Of a DNA stretch of 64,000 nucleotides, positions 9,712 to 20,031 are shown one piece after another; the stretch's first letter is position 1; each line of letters begins with the position of its first letter. The notes below the pieces were generated by a model, which saw only the letters and a program-made list of their open reading frames with translations, did not search any database and had not been told where the DNA came from. The translations under genes and the position numbers were made by a program. Source of the DNA: Prasinococcaceae sp. CCMP 1430 (lineage: Eukaryota; Prasinodermophyta; Palmophyllophyceae; Prasinococcales; Prasinococcaceae). The stretch lies in contig RQSC01000027.1 in the NCBI GenBank assembly GCA_013416795.1, forward strand, positions 267,344 through 331,343, written 5' to 3'.

Positions 9712-12700
9712 ATGGCCACGGTAGACCTTGGCGCAGGCGCGAGTGGCTGGTCCGCGGAGCGCAGAGCGCGCGTGCGCGCGCTCGTCGGAGCGCTGGTTGA
9801 GAGGCTCACGGGGCTCGGCGGGGCACCTGAGCGGGGCGGCGTAGCGGATGCGGACGCCGAGGAGAACCGCGCGACCGCCGTGGCGTTCGTCGAGGGGAAT
9901 CTCAGGCACCACACGTTCCTGGATGTCAACCCCTCGCAGCTCGGGAGGAAGTATGGCGCGCTCGAGGAGCGCTTCCGCAGGCGCGCGCAGCTGCGCAAGG
10001 CCGAGGCGCTGCGCGCGCTCGCAGGGAGGCTCTCGCGCACGCCGTCGCCCGAGCAGGAGCCAGAGGCGAACTACGCGGTCCTGAGCGCGCTCCTGGCACT
10101 CGCGAACGAGCCACTCAAGTCCGAGGACGCCTACCCGCCAGAAGGGTGGGACACCACAGCCGCTCAGCGCTGGGAGGCCGATCCGGGCCGTCAAGGAGGG
10201 GCCAACGCGTTCGGCGAGTTCGACGGACCGCTGGGAGCTACGCTCGGCGACGGGCCGCGTGCCGCGGTGGACGTCGACGTCGACGACGACGCAGGGTCGA
10301 TGGGAAGCTGGCACTACTCGGAGCTGAGCGGGGAGGAGGACCTGTCCGACTGGAGCGAAGACGAGCCACAGAGCGAAGAGGTTGAGCGATGGAGGCGGCG
10401 GCGCGAGGAGGAGATCGCCTCGGCCGCGGCCGAGGCGCGCGCGAGACAGGAAGCCCAGCAGACGGAGGGGCAGGTGGGTAATGAGAGAGGGGACGGCCGT
10501 GCTGCGGCGTGTGATTTTGGAGGGCGGCTGTTGGGCGCCACGGTCGATGACGACAGCGAGGCGGGCACGCCGCAACGTGAGAGACGGAGGCAGCCACAGA
10601 CAGTGCTTGAAGCAACCCTCGCGCAAAGCGATCCCGGCCTAAGCACCGAGCCGACGCACACGGAACTGGAGCTCGTTCGCCAGATCGTCGCGATGGTGCG
10701 CTACGGTGCAGTCGGGGGCGCTTTCTTACTCGCAGATGCGGGCGCAGACGTGGGGAACATGGCGAGGACGCGTTTCGTGCTCGCGCCGATGGTGCAGGTG
10801 TCGCACCTGTCGCGTACGGCGCTGCGATCTGCCGTCGAGCCGCTGCTGGACATTGCCACAGCCTTGCTGAAGCTGAGGAGGGTATCTAGTGCATGCGCCG
10901 CGCCTGCACGAGGAGGCGCCCGGGCGATACCTACCGCGGCAGCCATGGGCGGGGCGCTGCGGCGCGCGCTGGACGCGGCGCTGGCGCCAACAGAGGGCAT
11001 CGAGGTTACGGCAATGTGTAGCGCTGAGGACGGCGGCACTGACCTATGCTCGTGCACGCTGGCGTGGTTGAGCACGTCCATGGCCGACGCTGGGCTTCCA
11101 TCCGCAGTGTGCGCGCTTGAAGCTGCCGTTTCGGCTGCCCGCCTGTATGAACTGTGTGGGATGAGCAAGGTGCGGGGCTCCGTCCGTGCTGACGCCGTGG
11201 AGGTGGCACGCAGCCTGTCAGGATTGTACGCACAGGCTGAGCGAGAGTGGGCCGCGGGACAGCCGCCAGACGAGGCATACGCGATGCCCATGCTCATCGA
11301 CGCGCTCCATCCCTATGCCGAGAGTCTGAGCGCGTGGCTGCACGAGGGGAACACCGAACCGGGTGAGACTCAGGGGGCGTTCGTGCGCGACGCTGGCGCT
11401 GTGGAGAAATCGCGCTTTTGGGCGGACAGGTACTCGATCGATGAGGAGCTGTGCCCGTCCTTCTTGCGACAGTCGGCTGCGGCGATTCTGGAGGCTGGTA
11501 AGTCTCTGCGTCTCCTCAGGGACGCTGGTCCGAAGTTGGACGAGGTTGGATCGGCGTGCGGAGCTGGTGGGGATTCGCCACGCGCCGAAGCAGGCGCGAG
11601 CAGCCCGCGCTCAACGCTCGTGTACTCGGCTGCAACGAGTGCGGCAGAGACAGATGAGATCGTCGCGCTGGCCGAGGCTGTCACCGAGCGGCCTGCCTCT
11701 CTGTCTGACCGCATGCGCGCGGGCACTGAGGACCTCGTCGCAGGCTCGCTGGCCGCGCGCGAACGCGCGCCAGGGGATGCAAGTCTGCTCGAGCTCGGCC
11801 TTGATCCGAGCACGCTATGTGGTGTCGCTCGTGATCCCGCAGATGGCGCCGCGGAGGGGGAGGACGCACGCGCGGGCGCTCGCGTGCCTGCCGCCCCCGC
11901 GTCCGCCTCGGCCCCGCGTTCGGCGACGCAGCTTGGACTCGATATCTTGCGGGGGGACGCACTGCTCGCCTCGGATGCGACGCGCGCGCCGTGGCAATCA
12001 TCAGAGGTCCCGTCAGGAGCCGCCTCTGGTGGGTCGTACGGCGTGGGCGCGCACGCTGGCGTGGCCGCGTCTTCCTCAGCCGCCGCTGCATTGGCACTCT
12101 CCGCCGGTGTGGCAAAGTCGCTCGAAGTACCCGAGCCGTCCGAACGAGTGGAATCGATGGCTGCGTCGGGAGCGGTGCGGGCTGCGCTGGTGGCTTCGCC
12201 ACCGTCCGCGGTGCTCGCCGCATCCCTGCTGGATCCTGTCACCGAGCGGTGCGAAGAGATCGCCGCAAAGGTGTGCGCAGTGGCACGGACCGTGTGGAAG
12301 CTGCCCGAGACGCTGGCGTCTCTCCGTGCAGTGTACCTGTGCGCGGCCGGTGACGCGATCCACGCATTTGCGTCTACGGAACTTTTTGACCGCATCGCCA
12401 AGCCCGCGGCTATCGACGACGAGAGCGCGCTGAGCGCCTCTCTGTCTGCTGCGCTGGCAGATTCGTGCCATGCTGAAGCGCGCGACGCTGCCGACGCAGT
12501 TCGCGTCCGCGTGCTTGGCGCTGGCGGCGCTCGCACGCGTGGCGCCCCTGCCATCGCGCGAGACGGTGGCCTCGACGCTATCTCCTCTCTTAGGGTCGAC
12601 TTCGACGTCGCGTGGCCAGCGAACATTGTGGTAGACGCAGCTGCTCTGTCGCAGTACAATGCGGTCCTGCGCCTCATGCTGCAGCTCAAGCACGCGCATA

Positions 12701-13251
12701 GCTCCCTCGCGGCCGTGCCAATATGTGCTGGAGAAGCTGCCGCCGAGGAAGACGCTGCTGCGGCGGCGGCGGGGCGGCGCGTGGCTGTGCTGCGCGCGAA
12801 GCTGCTGAATTTTGTATCCGCCCTGCGCTCGCACGTCATGCACCGCTCGCTGGACGGCTGCTGGCACATGCTCCAGAGCGCGATGGCCGCGGCGACTTCG
12901 CTGGAGGAGATGTGCGCGGCGCATCGTGCGTATCTGCACGCCCTTTCCCGGCAGTGCATGATTGCGCCTGACAAGTTCTGGTCGCTGGTGTCTGAGCGCG
13001 TGCAGTCGGCATTGAGCGCTGTGCTTGCCTTCACGGCCGCGGCGGGGACGCTGTCTGACGGGTACTGCTCGGCTGCTGAGGTCAGGCGAGCAATGGCAGC
13101 CGTCGAGAAGGCTGAACGCGCTTTTGACGAGTCGGTGCGCTTCCTCATCCAGGTACTGAACGCCAAGCTCAAGGTGGGCACATTTCCCGCCCTCGCGGAG
13201 CTGCGCGGTTCCCTGGACTTCAACGGCTTTCATGGCTCGCGCATTGGATGA
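9712..13251 (+). CDS. Gamma-tubulin complex component 5 (GCP5)
   Basis: 1179 residues, single exon. The N-terminus has the GCP5-specific pattern: FVEGNLRHHTFLDVNPSQL (about residue 60), then NYAVLSALLALANEPL, then an acidic stretch and GSWHYSELSGEEDLSDWSED. The C-terminus carries the Spc97/Spc98 C-terminal domain: LRSHVMHRSLDGCWHMLQSA, LEEMCAAHRAYLHALSRQCM and the family's closing segment ALAELRGSLDFNGF. GCP5 is a core subunit of the gamma-tubulin ring complex that nucleates microtubules. The long middle is Ala/Ser-rich and poorly conserved. The ATG at 9712 gives MATVDL, directly before conserved sequence; the open frame reaches back to 9547 through the C homopolymer, an unlikely coding region. 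TGTAA follows six nucleotides after the stop codon. Confidence 0.85.
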   Translation: MATVDLGAGASGWSAERRARVRALVGALVERLTGLGGAPERGGVADADAEENRATAVAFVEGNLRHHTFLDVNPSQLGRKYGALEERFRRRAQLRKAEALRALAGRLSRTPSPEQEPEANYAVLSALLALANEPLKSEDAYPPEGWDTTAAQRWEADPGRQGGANAFGEFDGPLGATLGDGPRAAVDVDVDDDAGSMGSWHYSELSGEEDLSDWSEDEPQSEEVERWRRRREEEIASAAAEARARQEAQQTEGQVGNERGDGRAAACDFGGRLLGATVDDDSEAGTPQRERRRQPQTVLEATLAQSDPGLSTEPTHTELELVRQIVAMVRYGAVGGAFLLADAGADVGNMARTRFVLAPMVQVSHLSRTALRSAVEPLLDIATALLKLRRVSSACAAPARGGARAIPTAAAMGGALRRALDAALAPTEGIEVTAMCSAEDGGTDLCSCTLAWLSTSMADAGLPSAVCALEAAVSAARLYELCGMSKVRGSVRADAVEVARSLSGLYAQAEREWAAGQPPDEAYAMPMLIDALHPYAESLSAWLHEGNTEPGETQGAFVRDAGAVEKSRFWADRYSIDEELCPSFLRQSAAAILEAGKSLRLLRDAGPKLDEVGSACGAGGDSPRAEAGASSPRSTLVYSAATSAAETDEIVALAEAVTERPASLSDRMRAGTEDLVAGSLAARERAPGDASLLELGLDPSTLCGVARDPADGAAEGEDARAGARVPAAPASASAPRSATQLGLDILRGDALLASDATRAPWQSSEVPSGAASGGSYGVGAHAGVAASSSAAAALALSAGVAKSLEVPEPSERVESMAASGAVRAALVASPPSAVLAASLLDPVTERCEEIAAKVCAVARTVWKLPETLASLRAVYLCAAGDAIHAFASTELFDRIAKPAAIDDESALSASLSAALADSCHAEARDAADAVRVRVLGAGGARTRGAPAIARDGGLDAISSLRVDFDVAWPANIVVDAAALSQYNAVLRLMLQLKHAHSSLAAVPICAGEAAAEEDAAAAAAGRRVAVLRAKLLNFVSALRSHVMHRSLDGCWHMLQSAMAAATSLEEMCAAHRAYLHALSRQCMIAPDKFWSLVSERVQSALSAVLAFTAAAGTLSDGYCSAAEVRRAMAAVEKAERAFDESVRFLIQVLNAKLKVGTFPALAELRGSLDFNGFHGSRIG

Positions 13252-13555
13252 CCCACTGTAAAACTGTCGCTCTTACAGGTGTGTACTGTACTTTGAAGAA
13301 ACGCTGTCAGAGCCGCAAAGGGGGGGTGCGCGTGTGACTTGCTGCGCATCTCCCGCGTGTCTCATTCGGTGAGGCAGAGGGCAGAGCCATGCCCCTCAGT
13401 TAGCTGCATTCTCGCACACGTAGGTCTTTCGACGCCTCCGACAATCTCAACGGTGTCTCCCGCGGCTGGCGAGCGACGTAGCGTCCGTCGCGCAGGGTCC
13501 CTTCGCACGCGTCGCCAGCAATGCGGGTTCCAAGCTTGGGAGGCAAAGGGGTCGC
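13252..13555. other. Convergent 3' intergenic region
   Basis: 304 nt between two convergent stops. Contains TGTAA at 13257-13261 (GCP5 poly(A) signal), TTACA at 13274 and TGTACTGTAC shortly after. The rest shows nothing. Confidence 0.4.
13257..13261 (+). terminator. TGTAA poly(A) signal of GCP5
   Basis: TGTAA six nucleotides past the stop; the same pentamer follows several other genes here. Confidence 0.55.
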
Positions 13556-15826
13556 TCAGACCCAACCGCGAGCTGCCGCCTGCTGGTTGCTGGGCGCGCG
13601 GCGGCCAGGGGGTCTTGGTTTTGGCGGTGGCCACGGCGCGAGTGGATCCATCTGTTCAGGAAGCATTGGTGGGGGAGGCTCCGCCGCGGGGTCCGAGGTT
13701 GGGCTCGGGCTCGGACTCAGACCGCGCTCGAGCAGCCACACTCGAGCGTTCAGGCTGCGGGCTTTGCTGCCTCCCTTGGCATCGCGAGGGGCTTCGTCGC
13801 TGGATACCATCAGGTTGGTCCTGTCCTCCAGCGCAGAGGTGGCTGCAATGCTGGGATCAGTTTCGAAGCGTATGTTCCTGCGCGCGTCAGTTTGCTGTGG
13901 CTCTTCCGCACTGACCCACTCCCCGAAACTGGACGACACTGACGTTGCGCTCGCGTGTCCACTGCTGGCGGGACGCGGCGGCGATGCCATGGCCGGGGCG
14001 TCATCGCACTCCTGCGGCATCGGCAGCGCCTTTGGCGAATCGCAGGGCCCCGCCACCAGAGTGGGAAATTCGGGCTGGCCCTCGCTGTCCGGGACAACGG
14101 AGGTAGGGCTCGAGTTGGCCGCGGCGGAGAGAGCGACCGCCTCAACGTCGCCCACGGACGCGGCGGGCGAGATCCGCGGCTCGTTGGGCGCGCCTTCCTC
14201 GTCGATGCGGCCCTTGCTGCTGCTAAACGGCGACGTGTCTGCTACCACTGCCTCCGCCGACCCAGCGCATTTGTTGGACGCATGTGCAGACTCGGCGACG
14301 TCGTTTTCCTCCGCCTCTGTAGCTTCGAGGTCTGCCTCCTCATGAATGGTGGGGGAGAGCGAGAAATGCGGCCTGCTTCCGACGCTGCCGCTGCTTGCCT
14401 GCGGCGGCGGCGACTGCTGTTGCCTCGCCTCCATGTGCTTTGGCTGCCCGGGCAATGGCGTTCCTCCCGGCGACCGCTTGAGGTTTGTCTTCCGTAGCGG
14501 ATTGTTCCCTCGCTGGCGAAGCTCAGCCATGAGCGCGTCGCGAGGCGTCACCGGCGGCAGTGGTGCGCGCGCCACAGGAGGCGGCGGTGGCGGCTTCGGC
14601 GGTGGCGGACAGGCGGCCGTCGGCGCGCCGGGAGCAGCTCCGCCGAGTGCCGATGGGAGCGGGGCCGGCGGGGGAGGAGGGGCCGGCGGAGGAGGCGCTG
14701 TCGCCTGCACGTGCGCGGCCGCAACAGCGGCGGTGCTGGTAAACGGCGCCTGCTGCGGCATTGCCGGGACGGAAGCTGGCAACGGAGTTGCTGCGACCAG
14801 TGGAGCTGCTTGCACGCGCGTCGCCATCTGCGGGCTACGGTTCACAGAGCTCGTGCTCTCATCGTCAGAGCCTGCGACGCTTGGTATGTAGCATCCTACG
14901 AAGCAGCCACCCTTGCGGCCGAAGAGCCCGCCGCCGCTGCGCTTGCTTTTCTTCTTCTGCTTGTGCTTCGCCGTCGAGGCCTTGCCCGTCGCCTCCGCGC
15001 GCACCGCCGGTGGCTGCTGCTGCTCTGCCACGCGCGCGCTCATCTGCTCCATGCGCGACCGCAGCTCCTTGATCTCCTCTTGCATCGCCGCGGACCTTGG
15101 GGACGGCCTCGACTCCTCGGCGGCGGCGGTGGGAATTGTCATTCCGGCCGCCGCGGACAGCGCCCTCGGTGCGTCCCTCGCCGCCTTACGCAGCGCTTCC
15201 CGCTCCGCCTTCGCTTGCTCGGGCACCGCGGCCAGCGCCGACACCGCGCGGGTAGGCGCTCTCGTCTTGCCCGCAGCCAGGTCGCGTGACGCTGTGCCTG
15301 GGGTCAGGGGCTGCCTGCGCCGCGCAACCCAGGGCGTCGCCGGCTCGGCCTTCCTCGGCGGCGACAGCGGCGCGCGTGCGGAGCCCAGCGACGTCCTGCG
15401 GCGCGGCTGCCCGGCCAGCGGCGAACGGCTGCGTGGCCTCGAGCGGGCGCCCTTCGCGTCGCCCGCGCGCGGGGGCGCGTTTTCCTTCCACGCCGCTCCG
15501 TCGCAGAGGCCACCGGCGCCACCGGTCTGAGCCTCGCGGGCTTCCTTCGACTTCGGCTTCGAAAACAGCCCGACGCGGCGAGTGCGCCGAGGGCTGGCGC
15601 TTCGGTAGTTGTTCCACGACGAGGTTGCAGTGCGCATCTCCGCCGCCGCCGACGACGCGTGGCGCTGCTCCTCAACGACGCGCGCGCCTGCGCGGCCAGG
15701 CCTGACACCCACGCTCGCCTCGCGACCGCCTGTGGCTGTCACGCGCGCGACATCGGCGCCTGCGCCTCGGTCGATGACGACGCGCTGTGCCGCCGCGCGC
15801 TCGCGCCAGCGCTGCGACATCGACAT
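13556..15826 (-). CDS. Proline-rich protein with WH2-like actin-binding motif
   Basis: About 756 residues from the ATG at 15826 (a second ATG is at 15820); the frame stays open to an ATG-less start at 16069. Most of it is basic, Ser/Pro/Arg-rich and probably disordered. Near the middle a short predicted helix (MQEEIKELRSRMEQMSARVAEQQQ) precedes a Lys/Gly/Cys patch, then repeated polyproline runs (PPPPAPPPPPAP, PPPPKPPPPPP) and TPRDALMAELRQRGNNPLRKT. This last segment fits a WH2 motif (amphipathic helix, then an LRKT-type actin-binding end), and polyproline plus WH2 is the layout of WASP/WAVE-, formin- or WIP-type actin regulators. No other domain recognised. A profilin/actin-binding role is inferred; identity within the class is open. 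Confidence 0.55.
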   Translation of the reverse strand: MSMSQRWRERAAAQRVVIDRGAGADVARVTATGGREASVGVRPGRAGARVVEEQRHASSAAAEMRTATSSWNNYRSASPRRTRRVGLFSKPKSKEAREAQTGGAGGLCDGAAWKENAPPRAGDAKGARSRPRSRSPLAGQPRRRTSLGSARAPLSPPRKAEPATPWVARRRQPLTPGTASRDLAAGKTRAPTRAVSALAAVPEQAKAEREALRKAARDAPRALSAAAGMTIPTAAAEESRPSPRSAAMQEEIKELRSRMEQMSARVAEQQQPPAVRAEATGKASTAKHKQKKKSKRSGGGLFGRKGGCFVGCYIPSVAGSDDESTSSVNRSPQMATRVQAAPLVAATPLPASVPAMPQQAPFTSTAAVAAAHVQATAPPPPAPPPPPAPLPSALGGAAPGAPTAACPPPPKPPPPPPVARAPLPPVTPRDALMAELRQRGNNPLRKTNLKRSPGGTPLPGQPKHMEARQQQSPPPQASSGSVGSRPHFSLSPTIHEEADLEATEAEENDVAESAHASNKCAGSAEAVVADTSPFSSSKGRIDEEGAPNEPRISPAASVGDVEAVALSAAANSSPTSVVPDSEGQPEFPTLVAGPCDSPKALPMPQECDDAPAMASPPRPASSGHASATSVSSSFGEWVSAEEPQQTDARRNIRFETDPSIAATSALEDRTNLMVSSDEAPRDAKGGSKARSLNARVWLLERGLSPSPSPTSDPAAEPPPPMLPEQMDPLAPWPPPKPRPPGRRAPSNQQAAARGWV

Positions 15827-16349
15827 CGCCCGGCCGGGAGCCTGCGAGTGCCGAGCGCGGGCCACGGAGTCGCCCGCAGGTCCTCCGTCCGCGCCGCCGT
15901 CGCCGCGACCGCGCCTGGAGGCGCCACGCAGCCGCCTGCCGGCGCCGCACCAAGGGCGGCGGGGCTGAAATTCAAACTCGTTTTCGCGTCGCGCGTCTGA
16001 TCGCGCCCGACCTCGCCGGCCCGCGGCAGCCCTCCTCGGCGCCCCCCCCCCCCACGCGTCCCGCGGCACGCGCCGCGCGACAGGGGCGCCAACGGGGAGG
16101 GGGGAGGGGCCAACGCGGGGCCCTCGGAAACGCCCTGAGGCGGCTTGTCCCGCTGCCGCGCCGCGCGCGCGCTCTGTGGTGTTAGCGCCGTGCGCCGCGA
16201 CGCCGTCCCCGGCGGGGCGGAAGCGAGCGCGCGCGGTGCGCCGAACAGCTCGTTTTCGCGTTCAGACGGCTGTTCGCGCTCGCGGGCGCCGTTTGTGTGT
16301 GTGTGCCGCCCTCGGACCGACAGCGCGCTCGGGACGAACACGAGCACAC

Positions 16350-16387
16350 CAAACAAACAAACAAACAAACCAACCAACAAACAAACA
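16350..16387 (+). repeat. (AAAC)n microsatellite with CCAA interruption
   Basis: Tandem AAAC units, two CCAA units, then AAAC again; strikingly AT-rich for this locus. It lies in the shared divergent region. Confidence 0.9.
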
Positions 16388-16544
16388 CCCCCTCTGCTGG
16401 GCGTCGGTCGTGCAACGGTACTGAGGAAATTGGAAGATGACGCGAGATCCATCATTTCCCCCGATCGACAGCGGGCCACCGTCCAGTTCCAACCAACCAA
16501 AAAACCGCCAACAGACAGTCATCAACCGACCGAAACCTCACCCC

Positions 16545-16566
16545 GACGTCACCCACGTGCCACGTG
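16545..16566. promoter_or_regulatory. CRE-like GACGTC plus paired G-boxes
   Basis: GACGTCAC at 16545-16552 followed by the perfect palindrome CCACGTGCCACGTGG (16553-16567), i.e. two CACGTG G-boxes one base apart. In plants and algae ACGT cores are bound by bZIP or bHLH factors, often light- or stress-responsive. It lies about 500 nt upstream of the NIT-kinase ATG. Confidence 0.5.
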
Positions 16567-17060
16567 GGATTTATTTGTTGGGGTGAACCCGGGCTTGGAT
16601 CCGTAACTGGCGCACCCGGCACGAATGGCACGCACGTGCGGCCGTTACAAAAGCCTGCAGAATTTATCCAAAATCGCTGCCGGCGCGCGCCGCTTGCGCG
16701 CGCGCACGCCGCGCGCGCGCGAACCGAACTGCGGGCCAAATTCGCGCTCCGCGCGTTCCGCGGTTCGATATCACCAAGCATTGGGATCCCGGCGCACGTC
16801 TGCGCGGTGTAATTCCGAACCCGCTTCGCCTCCGCACGGACGGCGAGCCGGATTTGGGGCGCTCGGTGCTGTTCATACGATGACCCTTCGGCGCTGGCAG
16901 AGGCTCGGCGCATGCTCTTTTGATGGGGGCCAGCCAGCGGGCGAGTCGGTTCGCAGCCGCGCCGCGCGGCGGCCGCCGCCGCGCACCCCACCCGGGTTGG
17001 GCAGCAGGTGGCTGCGCCGGCGATGGGCGCCGCCCCACCCCAAACACACCCCGTTCAGTC

Positions 17061-19632
17061 ATGCCTGGCGCACGCTATCTGGAGACCACGGCACTCGCCA
17101 GTCCGGGCTCGAGCAGTGACACTCAAGGCACGCTCTCACGCTCGCTCTCCATGACGTCCTTGTGTGATAGCGAGGCCTCTCCGCGCTCACTTCGGCGTGG
17201 CACCCTGTCCCCCCTGTCCCACGGGCCCATGGGTGGCGATGGCGGCAGCATGCGCCGTCGCTACAGCATGCGCATCAACAGCGTGCGCATGTCCGCGGCG
17301 GGGCGCACTCCGGTGGACCGCGTATTCACCGCCGACGCGATCATGAACCTGGTGCACCTGATTCAGCGCGAGCGCGGAGTGACCTGCGCGCTGCTTGGCG
17401 GCTCTCGGGCCGAGTCGTTCGCGCCGGTCGTGCGGGCCGCGAGGCGGGACGTTGACAAGGTGATGGAAGAGCAGTGCTGGCCCGCCGCGCGGTGTGCGTG
17501 CCTGGCGAAAGCGCGTGCCTCTGCAGACCACCCGCTGGCGGACGCGCTGGCCGGGCGCAGAACCAGCAGGTCGGATGCGGCGCGGGTCGACGCGTTTTGC
17601 CGGGCGTTTGAGGATTACAACTCGTTGATGAGGCAGGAGATCGACCATGCGTTCGCCCAGGTCAAGGTGGACGGCTACGAGTGGGAGCTGGGCAAAATGT
17701 ACGCGACGTACGAGGCCTTCGCGCGGCTCAAGGTGCGTGCCGCCGCGAGCAAACGCTCCGCCGAGCGCGTGCGCGCCAGGGCTTCTCCTGCTCTTCCGCG
17801 GCCTTCTCTCTGACGCGCGCACATCCTCCTGCCCGCGTGCTTGCCGGTCGCGCGTACTCGCGTAGGAGGCAACGGGCAAGGAGCGCGCGTTCGTCTGCGG
17901 CATAACCTCTCTGCCCACCAAGAAGTCGGTTGAGCTCGTGTCGCAGCGCACCAGGGCCGACCTCATCGTGGCCCTCAACGAGCAGCAGCTGCACCGCACG
18001 TTCGTGAAGAAGCACGCGCCTCGCACGGTCATGCAGATCATCGAAACTGGGCTTACCTACGAAAGCACGGAGCTGCGCAACATCCACAGGACGCTCGAGG
18101 AGACGTTCGACTACATCTCGCTGTGGGGAGTGAACAGCTACTCGCTCTGGCTGAAGTATAGCGTCCACATCGACCGCACGCGCCAGCTGCAGGTGCTCTT
18201 GGACCAGCTGATGCGCAACGCCATGACCAAGGAGGAGGAGGACGAGAACGTGAATGAGGATCTCATCGCTCGCACGATGGCGCTCGTGCACGCGCCACCG
18301 GCCGTCAAGCCCGGCGAGGCGTGGGAGGGGCAACGGGACGCCATCATGCGCGAGCTTGTCGATGCAGACGCGGATGCGCTCAAGCGCGCACTGCTGAGGG
18401 TGGTCGACCTCGCAGGCACAGAGGAGGACGCGTCCCTCCGCTCATTTGACTCACCCCGTTCGCCACGTGGGGTGGGACCGGAGCCGTTCCGAGCGGCGAG
18501 GCCGATGTGGCCGAACTGGCTGTCGTGCCTCTGCGGTGGGAATGGGGCCACCGCGCCGTCTTCGCGCCCGCGCGTGGTCCCGGGCCGTTTGCCGCCTCAG
18601 GCCGCGGGCAAGTTCGAGAACGCGTCTTTCGTGCAGAAGTTCGGCATTGGCCTCTACGAACTTCAGTTCCAGCACAAGATTGGCTCCGGGGCAGCGGGCA
18701 CCACCTACGCCGCGGACTTTAAAGGCAAGCGGGTCGCCGTCAAGGTCGCCGGGAGCAGTGAGGTCAGCCTGGATGGATGGGAGGCTGAGGTGGTCGTGCT
18801 GGGCTATCTGAATCACGTCAACGTCGTGAGCTTCCTGGGGGCGGTGATGGAACCTCCCACCCACTGCCTGGTCATGGAGTTCTGCGAGGGAGGGGACTTG
18901 AGCGCGGCGCTCACGCGCAGCACGCCCAAGGGCTTCTTCATGCGCATGGCACGAGGAATCGCCAGCGGCATGGAATACCTGCACTCGAAGAGCATCCTGC
19001 ACAGAGACCTCAAGTCCTCCAACGTGCTGCTGTCTGCAGACCTGGAAGCCAAGGTCACCGACCTCGGGCTCTCCGTGGCGCTCCGCACCGAGGACGACGA
19101 GACCATCGCGCGCGCCCACGTGCTCACTTCGGAGATCGGCACGTACCGGTGGATGGCGCCCGAGGTTTTGCGGCACGAGTGGTACGTCACGTCGGCGGAC
19201 GTGTTCTCCTACTCGATGGTGCTCTTTGAGATCCTCACACATCAGCTTCCGCACGCGGATCGGACGCCGCTCAAGGCTGCTCTGTCCAACGCCACCGGCG
19301 ACGGCGAGCGGCCGCGGCTGCCGGAAGGCGTGCCGCCGGCGGTGCGAGCGCTCGTTGAGGCATGCTGGGACAGCATGCCGCACCGTCGCCCGGCGTTCGC
19401 CGACATAGTCCGGCGGTTGGACGCAATCGAGGCCGAACTGACTCCCGAGGAGCGCGCATGGCTCGACGCGCCTGAGGGCCATCCTGTGTACACCAAGGCG
19501 GAGATCGAGGCGGCCAGCACCAAGAAGAACTCCAGGACGGCGGAGCTCGAGACCGCCGACAGCAAGAGGTCGTCGAAGAAGTCGTCCGCAAGGTCGTCCG
19601 ATCACGGGACGCGCTCGACGACGCCCAGATGA
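17061..19632 (+). CDS. NIT-domain sensor fused to Raf-like (TKL) protein kinase
   Basis: 812 residues in two exons: 17061-17732 and 17866-19632, separated by a 133-nt phase-0 GT-AG intron (AAG/GTGCGT ... GCGTAG). After a Ser-rich leader comes a NIT (nitrate/nitrite-sensing type) domain, about residues 95-330: LVHLIQRERGVTCALLG early and, rebuilt across the splice, FARLKEATGKERAFVCG, then RTADLI-like and LWLKYS segments. The kinase (about residues 490-750) has GSGAAGTTY (Gly loop), VAVKV (Lys), HRDLKSSNVLL, DLGLS (DLG rather than DFG), GTYRWMAPEV and WDSMPHRRPAF, typical of Raf-like TKL kinases. The C-terminus is Lys/Ser-rich. No transmembrane helix is obvious, so it may sense a cytosolic ligand. 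The ligand is unknown; nitrate or nitrite is only suggested by the bacterial family. The in-frame ATG at 16920 is an alternative start. Confidence 0.85.
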
Positions 19633-20031
19633 ATTGAAGGTGCCAGCGAATGCACAGTCCACCGCATTGCGATTTATTTTGCTGCATAATTTTGGAAAGG
19701 AAAAAACTTGAAAAGAAATGCAATTTGATGTACATGTACAGTATGTAGTATGTTCCCACACGAGGGTACACAAAAATTCAAACAGGCGCCATTCTTGCGC
19801 GAAGGCGCGCGGGCGGGCGCGCACGTGCCACATCGCGCGTGTGTCACACCGTGGAGGCGCCGGCCCGGCGCACGCGGGCTTTCGCCCCGCCGGCGTGTCC
19901 ATCGTGCGCGCATCGTCCACACTCTACGCACACATCCCGCCTGGCACCCTGTCTGGCACCTGTATCCTGGCCTGCGCCTGCTTCAATCTGCAGGGCTGTT
20001 GGCGTGCTGCATCCGTCTTGCGCACGGCACT
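19633..20031. other. Intergenic region between two + strand genes
   Basis: 399 nt. The first part (about 19665-19760) is unusually AT-rich (GCATAATTTTGG, TGTACATGTACAGTATGTAG), probably the kinase 3' UTR. The rest is GC-rich leader of the next gene. No gene seen. Confidence 0.35.

Larger units (their letters stand above)
15827..17060. promoter_or_regulatory. Divergent intergenic region (WH2-like protein / NIT kinase)
   Basis: About 1.2 kb. Includes the AAAC repeat (16350-16387), the G-box/CRE cluster (16545-16566) and a (CG)n-rich stretch at about 16681-16732. Both flanking genes have open frames that extend some distance into it, so part may be 5' leader or coding. Confidence 0.4.
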
